From: EX4572-165 sp964410735
GTDB taxonomy: Archaea; Thermoplasmatota; E2; DHVEG-1
Length of the DNA stretch: 64,000 nt
Reading direction: 5' to 3'
NCBI GenBank assembly: GCA_964410735.1
Contig: CAYPIF010000052.1
Span: 1-64,000, forward strand
The notes beneath the pieces are model-generated. The model made no database searches, was not told the origin of the DNA, and worked only from the letters and a program-made list of their open reading frames with translations. Positions 1-8,823 of the stretch are shown here, piece after piece. Both the position numbers and the translations under genes were made by a program. Each line of letters begins with the position of its first letter. Positions within the stretch are counted from its first letter, which is position 1.

Positions 1-6
1 AGAAGG

Positions 7-82
7 AAAGTCTGGGGAAACTTCTCATTTCGCGGTTGAGATGGGATGGTGATGCACTCCTAAAAATACCAGCCCAGACTTT
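7..82 (+). ncRNA. Possible structured RNA closed by a 10-bp stem
   Basis: Bases 7-16 (AAAGTCTGGG) are perfectly complementary to 73-82 (CCCAGACTTT), giving a 10-bp closing stem. A second hairpin pairs 23-27 with 37-41. A short T run follows the closing stem at 80-84, so on the plus strand this looks like the end of a folded transcript. No C/D box, SRP S-domain or tRNA pattern was recognised, and the window edge may cut the 5' part off. It could also be only a strong terminator or the 3' end of a larger RNA. Confidence 0.3.
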
Positions 83-131
83 TTCATTACTTCCATCACT
101 GGGAAGCAGAGGGGGTTTTAAGTACCTTTTT

Positions 132-196
132 CGCAGGTGTATGTGCAGTTAATATGACGCAGGGGAAGATACCTGCGCTTTTGTTTTGTTTTTAGT
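132..196 (+). terminator. Terminator-like hairpin with alternative pairing
   Basis: CGCAGG at 158-163 can pair with CCTGCG at 172-177, followed by a T-rich run (179-196), the shape of a terminator. An upstream copy, CGCAGGT at 132-138, pairs even better (7 bp) with ACCTGCG at 171-177, so two structures are mutually exclusive. This could be an attenuator or simply a longer hairpin. Confidence 0.35.
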
Positions 197-301
197 AATT
201 ATTTTTGATGACGTATGTTGGTTACGCTACAACATTAAAACATAAAAAAATAGGTAGATTTTTAATATGCTTTTTGATGGGGTTTTTAGGGTGAGGATGA
301 G

Positions 302-406
302 ATGAAATCGAAAACAAAAATTACCTACACAGTGCCCCAACAAATTCCCTTATTTGAAGAGCAGGATGACGGTCATCTGAAACAGTATCGCCGTGAATCA
401 GATTGA
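302..406 (+). CDS. Possible 34-residue small protein
   Basis: An ATG at 302 opens a 34-codon frame ending in TGA. A GGTGAGGATGAG stretch just upstream could serve as a ribosome binding site. The product is basic at the start and acidic in the middle, with PQQIPLFEEQDD as its most protein-like part; no family was recognised and it has no cysteine pairs or membrane segment. The rest of 200-480 is AT-rich and otherwise empty. The frame may be chance. Confidence 0.3.
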   Translation: MKSKTKITYTVPQQIPLFEEQDDGHLKQYRRESD

Positions 407-481
407 TTTCTTTTTCATCCCTTTCTCTTCACGGTTTTTAAATAAAATATGTTTTGAACCTATTTAATAAGGATTATTTTT

Positions 482-1585
482 CTAGCAGTATGCTCTTTGC
501 GTACTATCTGTTATACAAAGTTTCTGTGATTTCAAGATTGAATAATTACTGAGCCTATAGAACCCTGTGATATCGATGGATATTGTTTGTTCGTAGTGAA
601 CGGAGATATGAGATGATGCGATCGATATTGATTCATTTGTTCCATCACCTGTAAAAAGGCGGAGATGTGTTGCATCCTCCATACCAAAATTCTGATGGAC
701 CTCTCCTTTTAGGTCACCAGTTCCTGCGCATTCAACCGGGATCCAACCATCTTTCCCGATTGTCCCACCAACGAATACCTCTACCCACATATGGTCAACT
801 GCTGAAAGGGATCCACCAGTTATGTCCAATAAATATCCTCGGATGAACCGAGTGGGGATGCCTACTGATCGACAGAGGGAGATATATAGGAATGAAAGGT
901 CATCACAATCGCCTTGTTTCAGTTGAAGTGTCACTGATGCTGGTTGTGCCTCTTGTTGAAGCAGATGGGTCTTGTATCTTGTATTGTTTTTTAGCCATAT
1001 GAACAATTCCTTTGCAATTAGTAGAGAATTCTCTGTGTGAGCATTTGCTCTTACGGCCTGTGCTATCTGTTGAATAGTTGGATGAAACGGATCGATAATG
1101 GTTGTTTCATTGTTCTCTTGCACACCGCAGTATGTGTCAATAAGGTCTGGGAAGTCCCCCTGGATATCATCAATGGTCATTGCATTTGTTCCAGAAAGGT
1201 CCTCGATAAAAAAGTCGTTGGATTCAATGTGTGTAGAGATATCATAGGTTATTGAATTAGTTCCTTGTTTTGTGTCATTCCATTCAACCATAGTATTGTT
1301 CGCGATAATGGTATTTTTGTATCCTACTGGTGTTATGAGAAGCTGATCGGCAACCCCATTGATGAGCTCGGGGGTATCCTGTGTACAAAGAATGGTCGAA
1401 GAACCAGTTCCTGAGGTATTGACAATATAACCATAGGAGATATCATACTCTATAGATGTTGGATGTGATTCATAGGTGATGGTATTAGTATTGAGCAGGG
1501 GGTCCAGGACATCAAGACAACCATTCAAAGGGGTAATAAGCAGGAGAGAACTTAAAAGAAAAAGCAGGATGCTATTTGGTCTCAT
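482..1585 (-). CDS. Transglutaminase-like lipoprotein
   Basis: A 367-residue exported protein. The N-terminus has a hydrophobic stretch ending in a lipobox (LNGC, Cys23), so it is probably a membrane-anchored lipoprotein. Residues about 165-285 form a transglutaminase-like fold with the expected triad: Cys227 in QGDCDDL, His255 in DHMWVEVF, and an acidic residue (Glu275) in WIPVECAG. In archaea such domains are usually thought to act as thiol proteases or peptide-bond-remodelling enzymes rather than true cross-linkers. The regions before and after look like beta-rich surface sequence. It lies 116 bases downstream of herA on the same strand and may have its own promoter. The substrate cannot be told. 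Confidence 0.85.
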   Translation of the reverse strand: MRPNSILLFLLSSLLLITPLNGCLDVLDPLLNTNTITYESHPTSIEYDISYGYIVNTSGTGSSTILCTQDTPELINGVADQLLITPVGYKNTIIANNTMVEWNDTKQGTNSITYDISTHIESNDFFIEDLSGTNAMTIDDIQGDFPDLIDTYCGVQENNETTIIDPFHPTIQQIAQAVRANAHTENSLLIAKELFIWLKNNTRYKTHLLQQEAQPASVTLQLKQGDCDDLSFLYISLCRSVGIPTRFIRGYLLDITGGSLSAVDHMWVEVFVGGTIGKDGWIPVECAGTGDLKGEVHQNFGMEDATHLRLFTGDGTNESISIASSHISVHYEQTISIDITGFYRLSNYSILKSQKLCITDSTQRAYC

Positions 1586-1701
1586 AGTACATGGGATTTA
1601 TTGTTTTCTTATTAGCCTTCCCTTTTTTTGAATGTATCTCCAACGCATTCTATTTGGTTGAAAAAAATGGAAAAGACGGAGATGAAAATGAATATTTTAC
1701 C

Positions 1702-3588
1702 CTACTTCCTTCTGAATAAACCACCTTTCCCAGATCCTATGGACATCCGATATTTACAACCATCCTTCATCGGGCAGCTCATACACTTTGGGTTAGTCTC
1801 ATGACACACCGTTCTGCCAAGTTTTGCCAATGATTCAAGATATTTGTAAACATTCTCATCCATCTTAGCCGCTTCTTCACTGAGGATTTTAATAGCTTCT
1901 TCTGGATTTGTTTCATTGACCCATCCAAGTCTATTAGCAACCCGTGTGACAAGGATTGCTTTCTCAGTGACCGCATTATCCTGTTTCTTCGGTGGCTCAG
2001 GTGCGGGTGTAGGCTCAACAAAATCTGTTTCTAGTTCTGGTTCCTCGATTTCGTTTTGGAGTGGTGATTGATATTCCTGTGACTTTCCTTTGAATTCAGG
2101 GTTTGACCCTTCTTTTGAGATCTCCACAGATCGTCCACCATGACTTGTTTCCCTTGTTCTGATCTCAGCCATCACCGGCATCTGCAATGAGCCACCAGAT
2201 ACAAGTGCAACCCCGATCGGAAGACGTTGGATCTCGCTATATGTTTGACTGGTAAGTCCTTCGACAGATTGAATGATCGCTTTGAGATCATTAGGATTCG
2301 TGACCTTCAAAATGATATTAGTATTACATTGACTAATGATGTTCTTATCGACCTTTGCGGGTCGTTGACTGACAATAGCAAGCCCCATACCAAATTTCCG
2401 ACCCTCTGAAGCGATCGTTCGAAGAATAGGTGATGACACAGCATTACCAAATCCTCGTTCAGGACAATAATTATGGGCCTCCTCAACAATTAAGAGGAAT
2501 GGTGGGATCTTTCCCGCTTTTCTCTCATCAAAGAGTTGTTTAGTAAGACGAGCGACGATAACGGTTTGAACATCTGGTGGGACTCCCTTCATATTGACAA
2601 TGGAACATTTTCCTTTCTTCACAAGATCCGTAGGATTGACACCAGTCTCTGAAAATACTCCTATGGAATCCAATGATTCAAGGGAGGCTATCACATTCCA
2701 TTTAGCATTACTTTGACTTCGGCCAACCGTATCAATGATATCACGGATGGTGAAATGATTCTTGTATTCCTTGATCTCTTTAATGGCCTGGTACAAAACA
2801 CCTTTTTGAGGACCAGAAAGTTTCGCTGGCAGAACATCAAGGATCTCGCTAGCATCAAGATTAACACCACTGAGGGTAAGATGTTTCATGTTCCCTCGTT
2901 GTCCTAACGGTGAAAATTCAGTGAGTTGGTTACTGTATGACTGTTTTTTGATGCCATAGCGTTCCATGTTCTTCTGTTCCTTCCGGTTCGTATTTGGTTC
3001 TGCAAGGGAGCGGTATTCACCATGGGTATCAATAACCACCATTGGAACCTTTTTCTTCAGTAATTCTTCAACAAGGACACCGCAGGCGTAACTTTTTCCC
3101 CCACCCGTTTTTGCAAGAATACAAATATGTTTTTGGACAAGGGTATCAATATTGAGATACACGGGGAGCTCATGACCTTTCAAAAGCCCGATGTACGCAC
3201 CATTTTCTTCTGCGGCAGTAAGTCCAAGAACACCACGGATTAGGTCGTCATCAGCCTTAAATATCTCTGTGCCTGAATCGAATGGTGTTCGTGGTGATTG
3301 TAAATGTCCCTTTGTATCACGATACCCAATGATGTCTGCAAATGCGGATACCTTTGTTTTGATAACGGGGCGTTCCTCTTTGTTCATAAGTGTTGCAGCA
3401 TCTTCAAATCGTAGATCGGAATGTTGGGTGAGATCCATGATTTGAGCGAGCATCTGCCCCTCCTTATGGGGCGCGTAGATATAATCGAACTTACGCACAT
3501 TGCGATCATTAACCGCAAAATTGATGTTGGTTGAACCGACATCTCCGTAGATAACTCCTACAATATCATCATCTTTCTGTTGTTGCAT
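1702..3588 (-). CDS. herA: HerA-type ATPase with C-terminal four-cysteine cluster
   Basis: A 628-residue hexameric DNA-translocase-like ATPase of the HerA/FtsK group. The start is taken at the ATG at 3588, which has AAGGGG five bases upstream; a TTG eight codons earlier is less likely. An N-terminal beta-barrel (HAS-barrel, about 1-120) precedes the ATPase: Walker A AKTGGGKS near 159-166, Walker B FLLIVEEAHN near 354-363, and the conserved SEGRKFG...SQRP segment near 384-400. After a Pro/Glu-rich linker (about 495-545) comes a helical tail with Cys595-X6-Cys602-X2-Cys605-X5-Cys611, the spacing of the endonuclease III iron-sulfur loop. HerA normally works with the NurA nuclease in DNA end resection, but nurA is not in this window. 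It sits 59 bases after dphB on the same strand, probably one transcript. Confidence 0.88.
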   Translation of the reverse strand: MQQQKDDDIVGVIYGDVGSTNINFAVNDRNVRKFDYIYAPHKEGQMLAQIMDLTQHSDLRFEDAATLMNKEERPVIKTKVSAFADIIGYRDTKGHLQSPRTPFDSGTEIFKADDDLIRGVLGLTAAEENGAYIGLLKGHELPVYLNIDTLVQKHICILAKTGGGKSYACGVLVEELLKKKVPMVVIDTHGEYRSLAEPNTNRKEQKNMERYGIKKQSYSNQLTEFSPLGQRGNMKHLTLSGVNLDASEILDVLPAKLSGPQKGVLYQAIKEIKEYKNHFTIRDIIDTVGRSQSNAKWNVIASLESLDSIGVFSETGVNPTDLVKKGKCSIVNMKGVPPDVQTVIVARLTKQLFDERKAGKIPPFLLIVEEAHNYCPERGFGNAVSSPILRTIASEGRKFGMGLAIVSQRPAKVDKNIISQCNTNIILKVTNPNDLKAIIQSVEGLTSQTYSEIQRLPIGVALVSGGSLQMPVMAEIRTRETSHGGRSVEISKEGSNPEFKGKSQEYQSPLQNEIEEPELETDFVEPTPAPEPPKKQDNAVTEKAILVTRVANRLGWVNETNPEEAIKILSEEAAKMDENVYKYLESLAKLGRTVCHETNPKCMSCPMKDGCKYRMSIGSGKGGLFRRK

Positions 3589-3647
3589 CCTGTTCCCCTT
3601 CTCGTTTTTCAAGAAGAAACGATTGTTGTAGATATTATGTTTGGTTC

Positions 3648-4457
3648 TTATAGTTTTTGAAATTTTTCTCCTATATGTTCAGGTAGATATGCAAGTGTTT
3701 GTAATGCTTCGATTTCCATGAAATGAAGCTCACCTGGTATGACCAAGGTATGCAACGGTGGTCCGAACTCCTTACCTCCCAAAGATAGGAAGGTATCAGC
3801 GAAAACCCTCGGGTCTTTTGACCCTGCTTGACAGATGACGCAGATGATATCATCTGGATGGATAACCTTCTCATTTCGTCGTTTTTCCATTTCAAGAAGA
3901 ACAGTGATTCCCTCTGTTGCGGTCATAAAACGGTTCTTCTCCGCCTGGATATCTAGAAGTACAAGGGTGTGCAGACCAAGTGATTTGTTTTTTTTTATGA
4001 CATTATATGGGCTTGTTGGAAAATATCGTTCATCTGGGATCACAAGTGTTGTTGTCCGTCCGAACTTATATTGCTGCAAGCCTAGCAATCCTGGAGCTGC
4101 GGTGGCAACACTTGTCCCATGGATGATATGAGTCTTTATTCCCTCCTTTATCGCCCGAATTCTCATATCGACATGTGTTGTTGCTATCATGGCGTCCCCG
4201 CCGGTGAGAAAACACACATTCTTTGTTTTTGCCTCATTGATGATCTTTGTTGCAGATTCTGTATCTTCTCTATCAAGGACATTGATGTTCTTACCAATGG
4301 TTTTTTCCAGTTTTTCAATGGTTGTTCCCATCATTGTGGATGTGTAAAACTCTGAAAAGATACTATCGCATTTTTGAAGTGTTTTAAGGGCTTTAAGGCT
4401 CATATCTGTTTCATCATATAATCCTAATCCAATGAATGTGAGTCTTCCTTGTGGCAT
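3648..4457 (-). CDS. dphB: Diphthine synthase
   Basis: A 269-residue SAM-dependent tetrapyrrole-methylase-fold enzyme that methylates the modified histidine of elongation factor 2 on the way to diphthamide. The N-terminus LTFIGLGLYDETDMS and the glycine-rich LTGGDAMIATTH and HGTSVATAAPGLLGLQ segments are typical of DphB (Dph5), and the length matches the family. The ATG has GGTG about 11 bases upstream. It is transcribed away from the calcium exchanger; a TATA element near 4508-4519 can read in both directions. Downstream lies herA, close enough to be co-transcribed. Confidence 0.95.
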   Translation of the reverse strand: MPQGRLTFIGLGLYDETDMSLKALKTLQKCDSIFSEFYTSTMMGTTIEKLEKTIGKNINVLDREDTESATKIINEAKTKNVCFLTGGDAMIATTHVDMRIRAIKEGIKTHIIHGTSVATAAPGLLGLQQYKFGRTTTLVIPDERYFPTSPYNVIKKNKSLGLHTLVLLDIQAEKNRFMTATEGITVLLEMEKRRNEKVIHPDDIICVICQAGSKDPRVFADTFLSLGGKEFGPPLHTLVIPGELHFMEIEALQTLAYLPEHIGEKFQKL

Positions 4458-4507
4458 ACTTTTACACCATTAGATGGTTTCTCGGTTTGTTTTGTGATGA
4501 TAGGCAG

Positions 4508-4519
4508 GATATATAAAGA
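4508..4519. promoter_or_regulatory. Shared, nearly symmetrical TATA element
   Basis: ATATATAAAG on the plus strand reads CTTTATATAT on the minus strand. On the plus strand its centre is about 27 bases before the ATG at 4543, which fits a leaderless transcript of the exchanger. On the minus strand it would start dphB RNA near 4488 with a leader of about 30 bases. Confidence 0.5.
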
Positions 4520-4542
4520 CCATGGTCTATTCGACGGCAGCT

Positions 4543-5520
4543 ATGATCTCGGTTAGCCTTGCTGCTGTTGCATTTATCGCAGGTGTTATCCTTCTTTATA
4601 AGGGTTCAGATGTTCTTGTGGATGGTACAACTCATATTGCAGCTCATCTTGGGGTATCATCATTGATAATCTCTGTTATTGTTGTCGCGTTTGGTACCTC
4701 AGCACCAGAGTTTGCCATATCAGTTGGTGCAGCGTTTCAACAGTTTGCAGGTCTTGTTCCTGAAGGTGCGGATATTTCCATCGGGAATGTCATTGGATCA
4801 TGTATCGCCAATATTCTCTTGGTCATTGGCTTGAGCGCAGTGATAAGACCTATAAGGATACAAAAAGGAATCATCAGAAGGGAGCTACCTATTTTTATCG
4901 GGGCCACTGGTCTTTTCTTGTCATTTGCTCTTATCAATCTTTTGGATGCGTATCATTTTATCGGAGGTATTTTCTTCTCTGTTCTCTTTGTTGTATTTGT
5001 CTGGTATTTTGTTCGCTGTGCAAAGAAGGAACGGATTGCAACGGTTGATTTTGGTAAAGATAAGACAACAAAGAACGTCATTCTTATAATCCTCGGCGTT
5101 GCTGGTGTTGTCCTAGGTGCATGGTTTTTGATCGAATCTGCAATTTCCATTGCGAGTTTCTTTCACATACCAACATTTGCGATCTCTTTGTCAATGGTTG
5201 CAGTGGGGACATCTCTTCCTGAGCTCGTGGTCTCAGCTATGGCCTCATATAAGAACGAATCAGATATCGCTGTGGGAAATGTTTTGGGCTCAAATGTGTT
5301 CAATATCTTATTGATACTTGGTGTTTCTGCATTGTTCATACCGTTGAACGCCGTCGGATCCATTGATCATCTTCTTATTTTACTTGCTGTGACCTTGCTT
5401 ATGGTCCCTGTATTGCGTTCCAATCATAAGATATCCCGTTTTGAAGGAGTTTTCCTTTTGATTCTGTATGCGGTCTATATGTGGTATACCTTTTTGGGAC
5501 ATTCACTATTTGGCATTTGA
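4543..5520 (+). CDS. Sodium/calcium exchanger family protein (CaCA)
   Basis: A 325-residue inner-membrane cation antiporter with two homologous halves of about five membrane segments. Both alpha-repeats are visible: VAFGTSAPEFAIS with GNVIGSCIANILL in the first half, and VAVGTSLPELVVSAMAS with GNVLGSNVFNILLILG in the second. The glutamates in the SAPE and SLPE motifs bind the ion in this family. An ATG seven codons upstream (4522) is in frame, but the TATA box at 4508-4519 lies too close to it; 4543 fits a leaderless start. A presenilin-like protease gene follows on the same strand with its own TATA element. Confidence 0.92.
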   Translation: MISVSLAAVAFIAGVILLYKGSDVLVDGTTHIAAHLGVSSLIISVIVVAFGTSAPEFAISVGAAFQQFAGLVPEGADISIGNVIGSCIANILLVIGLSAVIRPIRIQKGIIRRELPIFIGATGLFLSFALINLLDAYHFIGGIFFSVLFVVFVWYFVRCAKKERIATVDFGKDKTTKNVILIILGVAGVVLGAWFLIESAISIASFFHIPTFAISLSMVAVGTSLPELVVSAMASYKNESDIAVGNVLGSNVFNILLILGVSALFIPLNAVGSIDHLLILLAVTLLMVPVLRSNHKISRFEGVFLLILYAVYMWYTFLGHSLFGI

Positions 5521-5564
5521 TGGAATCAAATGATATTTAACCTGTGGGTGTTTTACAGGTTCTG

Positions 5565-6500
5565 ATGTCAGCGAAGAATAAATCGATGCAAGAGATCTCA
5601 GCTGTTCTTATAATGGGTTTATTTTTTATCATCGTGCATGGTTTGGCACTTGTCATACTGCAGCCTTTTGAAACAGCTGGTATTGAACCTGCGTTTGAAG
5701 ATCCAAATGATCTAACAAATATCATTTACATTTTTGTCATCATGCTTGTTTTTACTGTTATTATTCTTCTTATAGCTAAATATTGGAAGAAACAGTTGAT
5801 ACAGTTCATCATTCTTGGCGCTATTGGTTATACTGCGTTTTATGCGTTTTTCCTTCCCTCATTCATTTTGATCCTTCCTTCGGTTTCCTTGATTATTCCT
5901 TTAGGTCTTAGTATTGCTGCTGCTGTGGTTCTTGTTTTCTTGCTTTTTAAGCATCCTGAGTGGTATGTAATAGATGCCTGTGGTATTATCGTAGGGACAA
6001 GTGCGATTATTGTTTTCGGTATTTCTCTCAGTGTCTTACTTGTTTTGCTTCTTCTTATTGGTCTTGCGTTCTATGACGCTATTTCTGTGTATAAGACGAA
6101 ACATATGATAGATCTTGCTGATACTGTGATGGACCTTAAATTACCGGTATTACTTGTTGTTCCAAAAATTAAACATTATTCTCTCATCAAAGAAACAAAA
6201 CGATTGAAAGAAAAACTAAAGGAGGGTGAGGAGCGAGAGGCATTTTTCATGGGTCTTGGGGATGTCGTCATGCCTGGTATCCTAGTTGTTGCGATCTATT
6301 ATAATGTTCAAGGGGGTCTTCCCATTGCGATAGGGGCGATGATCGGGACATTGGTTGGTTTCCTGTTGCTCATGCAATTTGTATTGAAGGGAAAACCCCA
6401 AGCAGGTCTTCCATTCCTCTGCGGTGGAGCGATCCTTGGATATGTTGTTTCAAGCCTGTTGTATCTTGGTTATTTACCTGGATTAAACTTTGTGTTTTAA
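5565..6500 (+). CDS. Presenilin-like intramembrane aspartyl protease (A22)
   Basis: A 311-residue protein with about nine membrane segments, which would cut substrates inside the membrane. The two catalytic aspartates are visible: Tyr170-Asp171 in LAFYDAISVYKTKHM and Asp233 in FFMGLGDVVMPG (the GxGD motif). A PAL-like element (AGLPFL, near 280-285) follows. This is the archaeal presenilin homologue (PSH) pattern. An in-frame GTG at 5544 exists, but TATTTAA at 5534-5540 places the transcription start at about 5564, so the ATG at 5565 is probably leaderless. The minus-strand caspase-like gene converges on it 42 bases downstream. Confidence 0.9.
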   Translation: MSAKNKSMQEISAVLIMGLFFIIVHGLALVILQPFETAGIEPAFEDPNDLTNIIYIFVIMLVFTVIILLIAKYWKKQLIQFIILGAIGYTAFYAFFLPSFILILPSVSLIIPLGLSIAAAVVLVFLLFKHPEWYVIDACGIIVGTSAIIVFGISLSVLLVLLLLIGLAFYDAISVYKTKHMIDLADTVMDLKLPVLLVVPKIKHYSLIKETKRLKEKLKEGEEREAFFMGLGDVVMPGILVVAIYYNVQGGLPIAIGAMIGTLVGFLLLMQFVLKGKPQAGLPFLCGGAILGYVVSSLLYLGYLPGLNFVF

Positions 6501-6541
6501 TTAAACCTATCTCGTTGGATATCTTTTCCAAGGTGTACTGA

Positions 6542-8584
6542 TCACATGAGTTTTGTAACGGTTCTTTGTGTACTGGTGCTGTAGCCACTTGCATCATAAG
6601 CAATGATTTTTAGGATATGTTGTCCAATGCTATGATCATTCCAGGTCCATATGAATGGTGGATCGTTTATCGTATTTTTGAGTTCCCCATCGATGTAGAA
6701 TTCTACCTTTGTCACAGACTCTTCCATTGATCTATACCAGAAATCATGGATTGATGCTTCTATATCAATGCCACCAAGGATCACACAGTTATCGTGCGGT
6801 ATAATCCGTTGATTATTGAGATATATCGCGTTTAAGGGTGTGTTCATATCCAATTGGATCATTCTTGGTTCTAAGGAGATGTTGACCCATTGTCTTTGAT
6901 TTTCAATTGCGTCGTTCCTCCCGGTATATTCCTCTTGGTAATTGGAGGCTTGAACTGTGAAGTATGTTTCACCAGGGCAGATCATTTGACTGTAAAAACC
7001 ATTGGAATCCGAGATCGTTGAGTACAAAATGTAATTGTTGTCCGTGTCGTACCATTCGATATAAATCCATGCATCTTGGATTGGTTCATCTGTCTCAGAA
7101 TCCCTAATGAACCCATGGATCTCCGCGTTTTCCTCAGGACGTTTTTTCAATGTTTCATTTATCCATATCGTTTCAAAATCTTGAATTTCAAAATCATCGA
7201 TATTCTTAGGGAGGTAACCTTCGTTCTCTACTAATACCTCGATTTCACCTGCTGCAATGTTAATGGTGAAAAATCCATCAAGGCCAGTTGTTGTCTGATT
7301 TTCATATCGTTCCCATCTGCTCCCCCACTCTGTTGTTATGACACATTGAGGGATTGGTTGCCCAGTTTCGCTATCTCGAATGTACCCACAAATGCGAGCA
7401 TCTTCATTAGAATGTCTTTCCAAGGAAAGGTTTAACCAAACATCTTGACTTTCATTGACGATAAAACCATCGGACCGTTGAGTGAGGTATCCTATCTTTT
7501 CTACAAAAACAACCTTTTGACCCGGGTCAACATTGAATGAGTAAAACCCGACGTTATCTGTATTTGTGGTATTGCGCGGTCCATCCCAATGATCGCCGGA
7601 AAGTATCTCAACTGTCGCATCGATGATAGGTCCCCCGTTTGAAGCATCTGTGATGTATCCCATGACCTGCTGGCTTCCAAAGTTGGTTTGTTTTATTGTC
7701 GATTCTTCTTGTTCATCTGTTGGAATGTTGATGAGGGGGAACTCTCCTTCATAATTATCGAAAATTGTTGGATGTTGTCGAATGGCCCGTGGTTGTGCAT
7801 AATAAAATGCCTCTTCAGCGGAAATAATGCCATCACCATTTGCATCACCATAGCCTTTCAAAGCATCGATCAAAAGAGGGGCGAATCCACCGGAGTAAGA
7901 TACTTCATCCTCTCGTGATGCCATAAGAACAACTCGTCCTTGAGCACTCACTTCTTCTCCAAAACCTTGGATCCATTTGATCTGAGCTGCTGTTGTATCA
8001 TGCTTTTGTGTTGAAGCTGTTCCTTGGTCCCAATCTGGGGGATCATTAAAACCACCAGCATAGCAGGTATCAACGATCATGCATACACCTTGTGATTCCA
8101 GACGATTCAACATGAAGTTTATCTCATCATCCCAGATGATATTTGTGGGATATGCAAAACCCCAGAAGCTCATTATCGCTTCATCGGTGCCGTCTGCTTC
8201 GTCAAATGGTGGGATGTCATATCCTAATGGGAACCCATGGGTTGTAATATAGAACAAGGACATGTCATTACTATCTTCTTGGTCATCAAGCCATTTTAAT
8301 CCTTCGAGTATATTCGTGACGGTCGCGTCCTCACCTTTGATGATTTTGATATTTTCCTCTTTCCATTGTGGGGATGTAAGCAATAGGTCGTGGAATCCGT
8401 CCAATTCATCGAACATCATCGGTCTGTTTTGATTTGGATTATCGGCGTACACGGCAACTGCTACGAGAAGAGCATAAAATTCAGAATCATTAACACTTAA
8501 ATCTGTTTCATTTGTTATGGAACCAACATTGAGTGGGTTTGTTAAAAAAAATAATAATATGGTACAAATAAGCATTGTTCTCAT
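6542..8584 (-). CDS. Secreted caspase/legumain-like peptidase with beta-sandwich repeats
   Basis: A 680-residue exported protein with a signal peptide (residues 1-21). Residues about 33-290 form a clan CD cysteine peptidase: His116 in YITTHGFP and Cys174 in VDTCYAGGFND. The FDEADGTDEA segment between them is common in metacaspase- and legumain-type enzymes. DANGDGIISAEE near 250-262 is an EF-hand-like calcium loop. Three carboxypeptidase-regulatory-like domains follow (about 305-390, 395-480, 485-565), each with a G-x-I-x-D...G-x-Y/F core, then a C-terminal Ig-like domain. The architecture suggests a cell-surface or released protease with adhesive domains. AAAGGGGAA upstream of the ATG is a good ribosome binding site. 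The gene is divergent from the broken metallopeptidase at 8824. Confidence 0.88.
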   Translation of the reverse strand: MRTMLICTILLFFLTNPLNVGSITNETDLSVNDSEFYALLVAVAVYADNPNQNRPMMFDELDGFHDLLLTSPQWKEENIKIIKGEDATVTNILEGLKWLDDQEDSNDMSLFYITTHGFPLGYDIPPFDEADGTDEAIMSFWGFAYPTNIIWDDEINFMLNRLESQGVCMIVDTCYAGGFNDPPDWDQGTASTQKHDTTAAQIKWIQGFGEEVSAQGRVVLMASREDEVSYSGGFAPLLIDALKGYGDANGDGIISAEEAFYYAQPRAIRQHPTIFDNYEGEFPLINIPTDEQEESTIKQTNFGSQQVMGYITDASNGGPIIDATVEILSGDHWDGPRNTTNTDNVGFYSFNVDPGQKVVFVEKIGYLTQRSDGFIVNESQDVWLNLSLERHSNEDARICGYIRDSETGQPIPQCVITTEWGSRWERYENQTTTGLDGFFTINIAAGEIEVLVENEGYLPKNIDDFEIQDFETIWINETLKKRPEENAEIHGFIRDSETDEPIQDAWIYIEWYDTDNNYILYSTISDSNGFYSQMICPGETYFTVQASNYQEEYTGRNDAIENQRQWVNISLEPRMIQLDMNTPLNAIYLNNQRIIPHDNCVILGGIDIEASIHDFWYRSMEESVTKVEFYIDGELKNTINDPPFIWTWNDHSIGQHILKIIAYDASGYSTSTQRTVTKLM

Positions 8585-8699
8585 AGTGTATTCCCCTTTG
8601 TTAATTATGTAAAGAATGATATAATATTTAAAACTGGGTGTTGTTTATCCGTCAGTATGGTGATAAAATTCAAAGTGGGCGGGTTGTTTTCGACATTAT

Positions 8700-8751
8700 G
8701 ACGAATTTTTTAGGAAAATTCTGTTTGTTACTATAATTTTGACGAATTTTT
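8700..8751 (+). promoter_or_regulatory. Twice-repeated GACGAATTTTT in a divergent promoter region
   Basis: The 11-mer GACGAATTTTT occurs at 8700-8710 and 8741-8751, 41 bases apart, between the caspase-like gene and the broken metallopeptidase. The second copy runs into TATAC and may be part of the core promoter of the plus-strand gene. A third copy lies at 55698-55708 in another divergent peptidase promoter region. It could be an operator or a BRE/TATA variant. Confidence 0.35.
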
Positions 8752-8823
8752 ATACAATGCTATTTTATTATATTGAAAGTCTCTATAGCTATAATGGAGT
8801 GAAAATAAGGGGATAAAAACAAG

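Noticed and set aside
1..130. RNase P RNA fragment from the GGAAAGTC string
   Set aside because: Only a short P4-like string matches; the following sequence closes on itself within 76 bases and lacks the other conserved regions.
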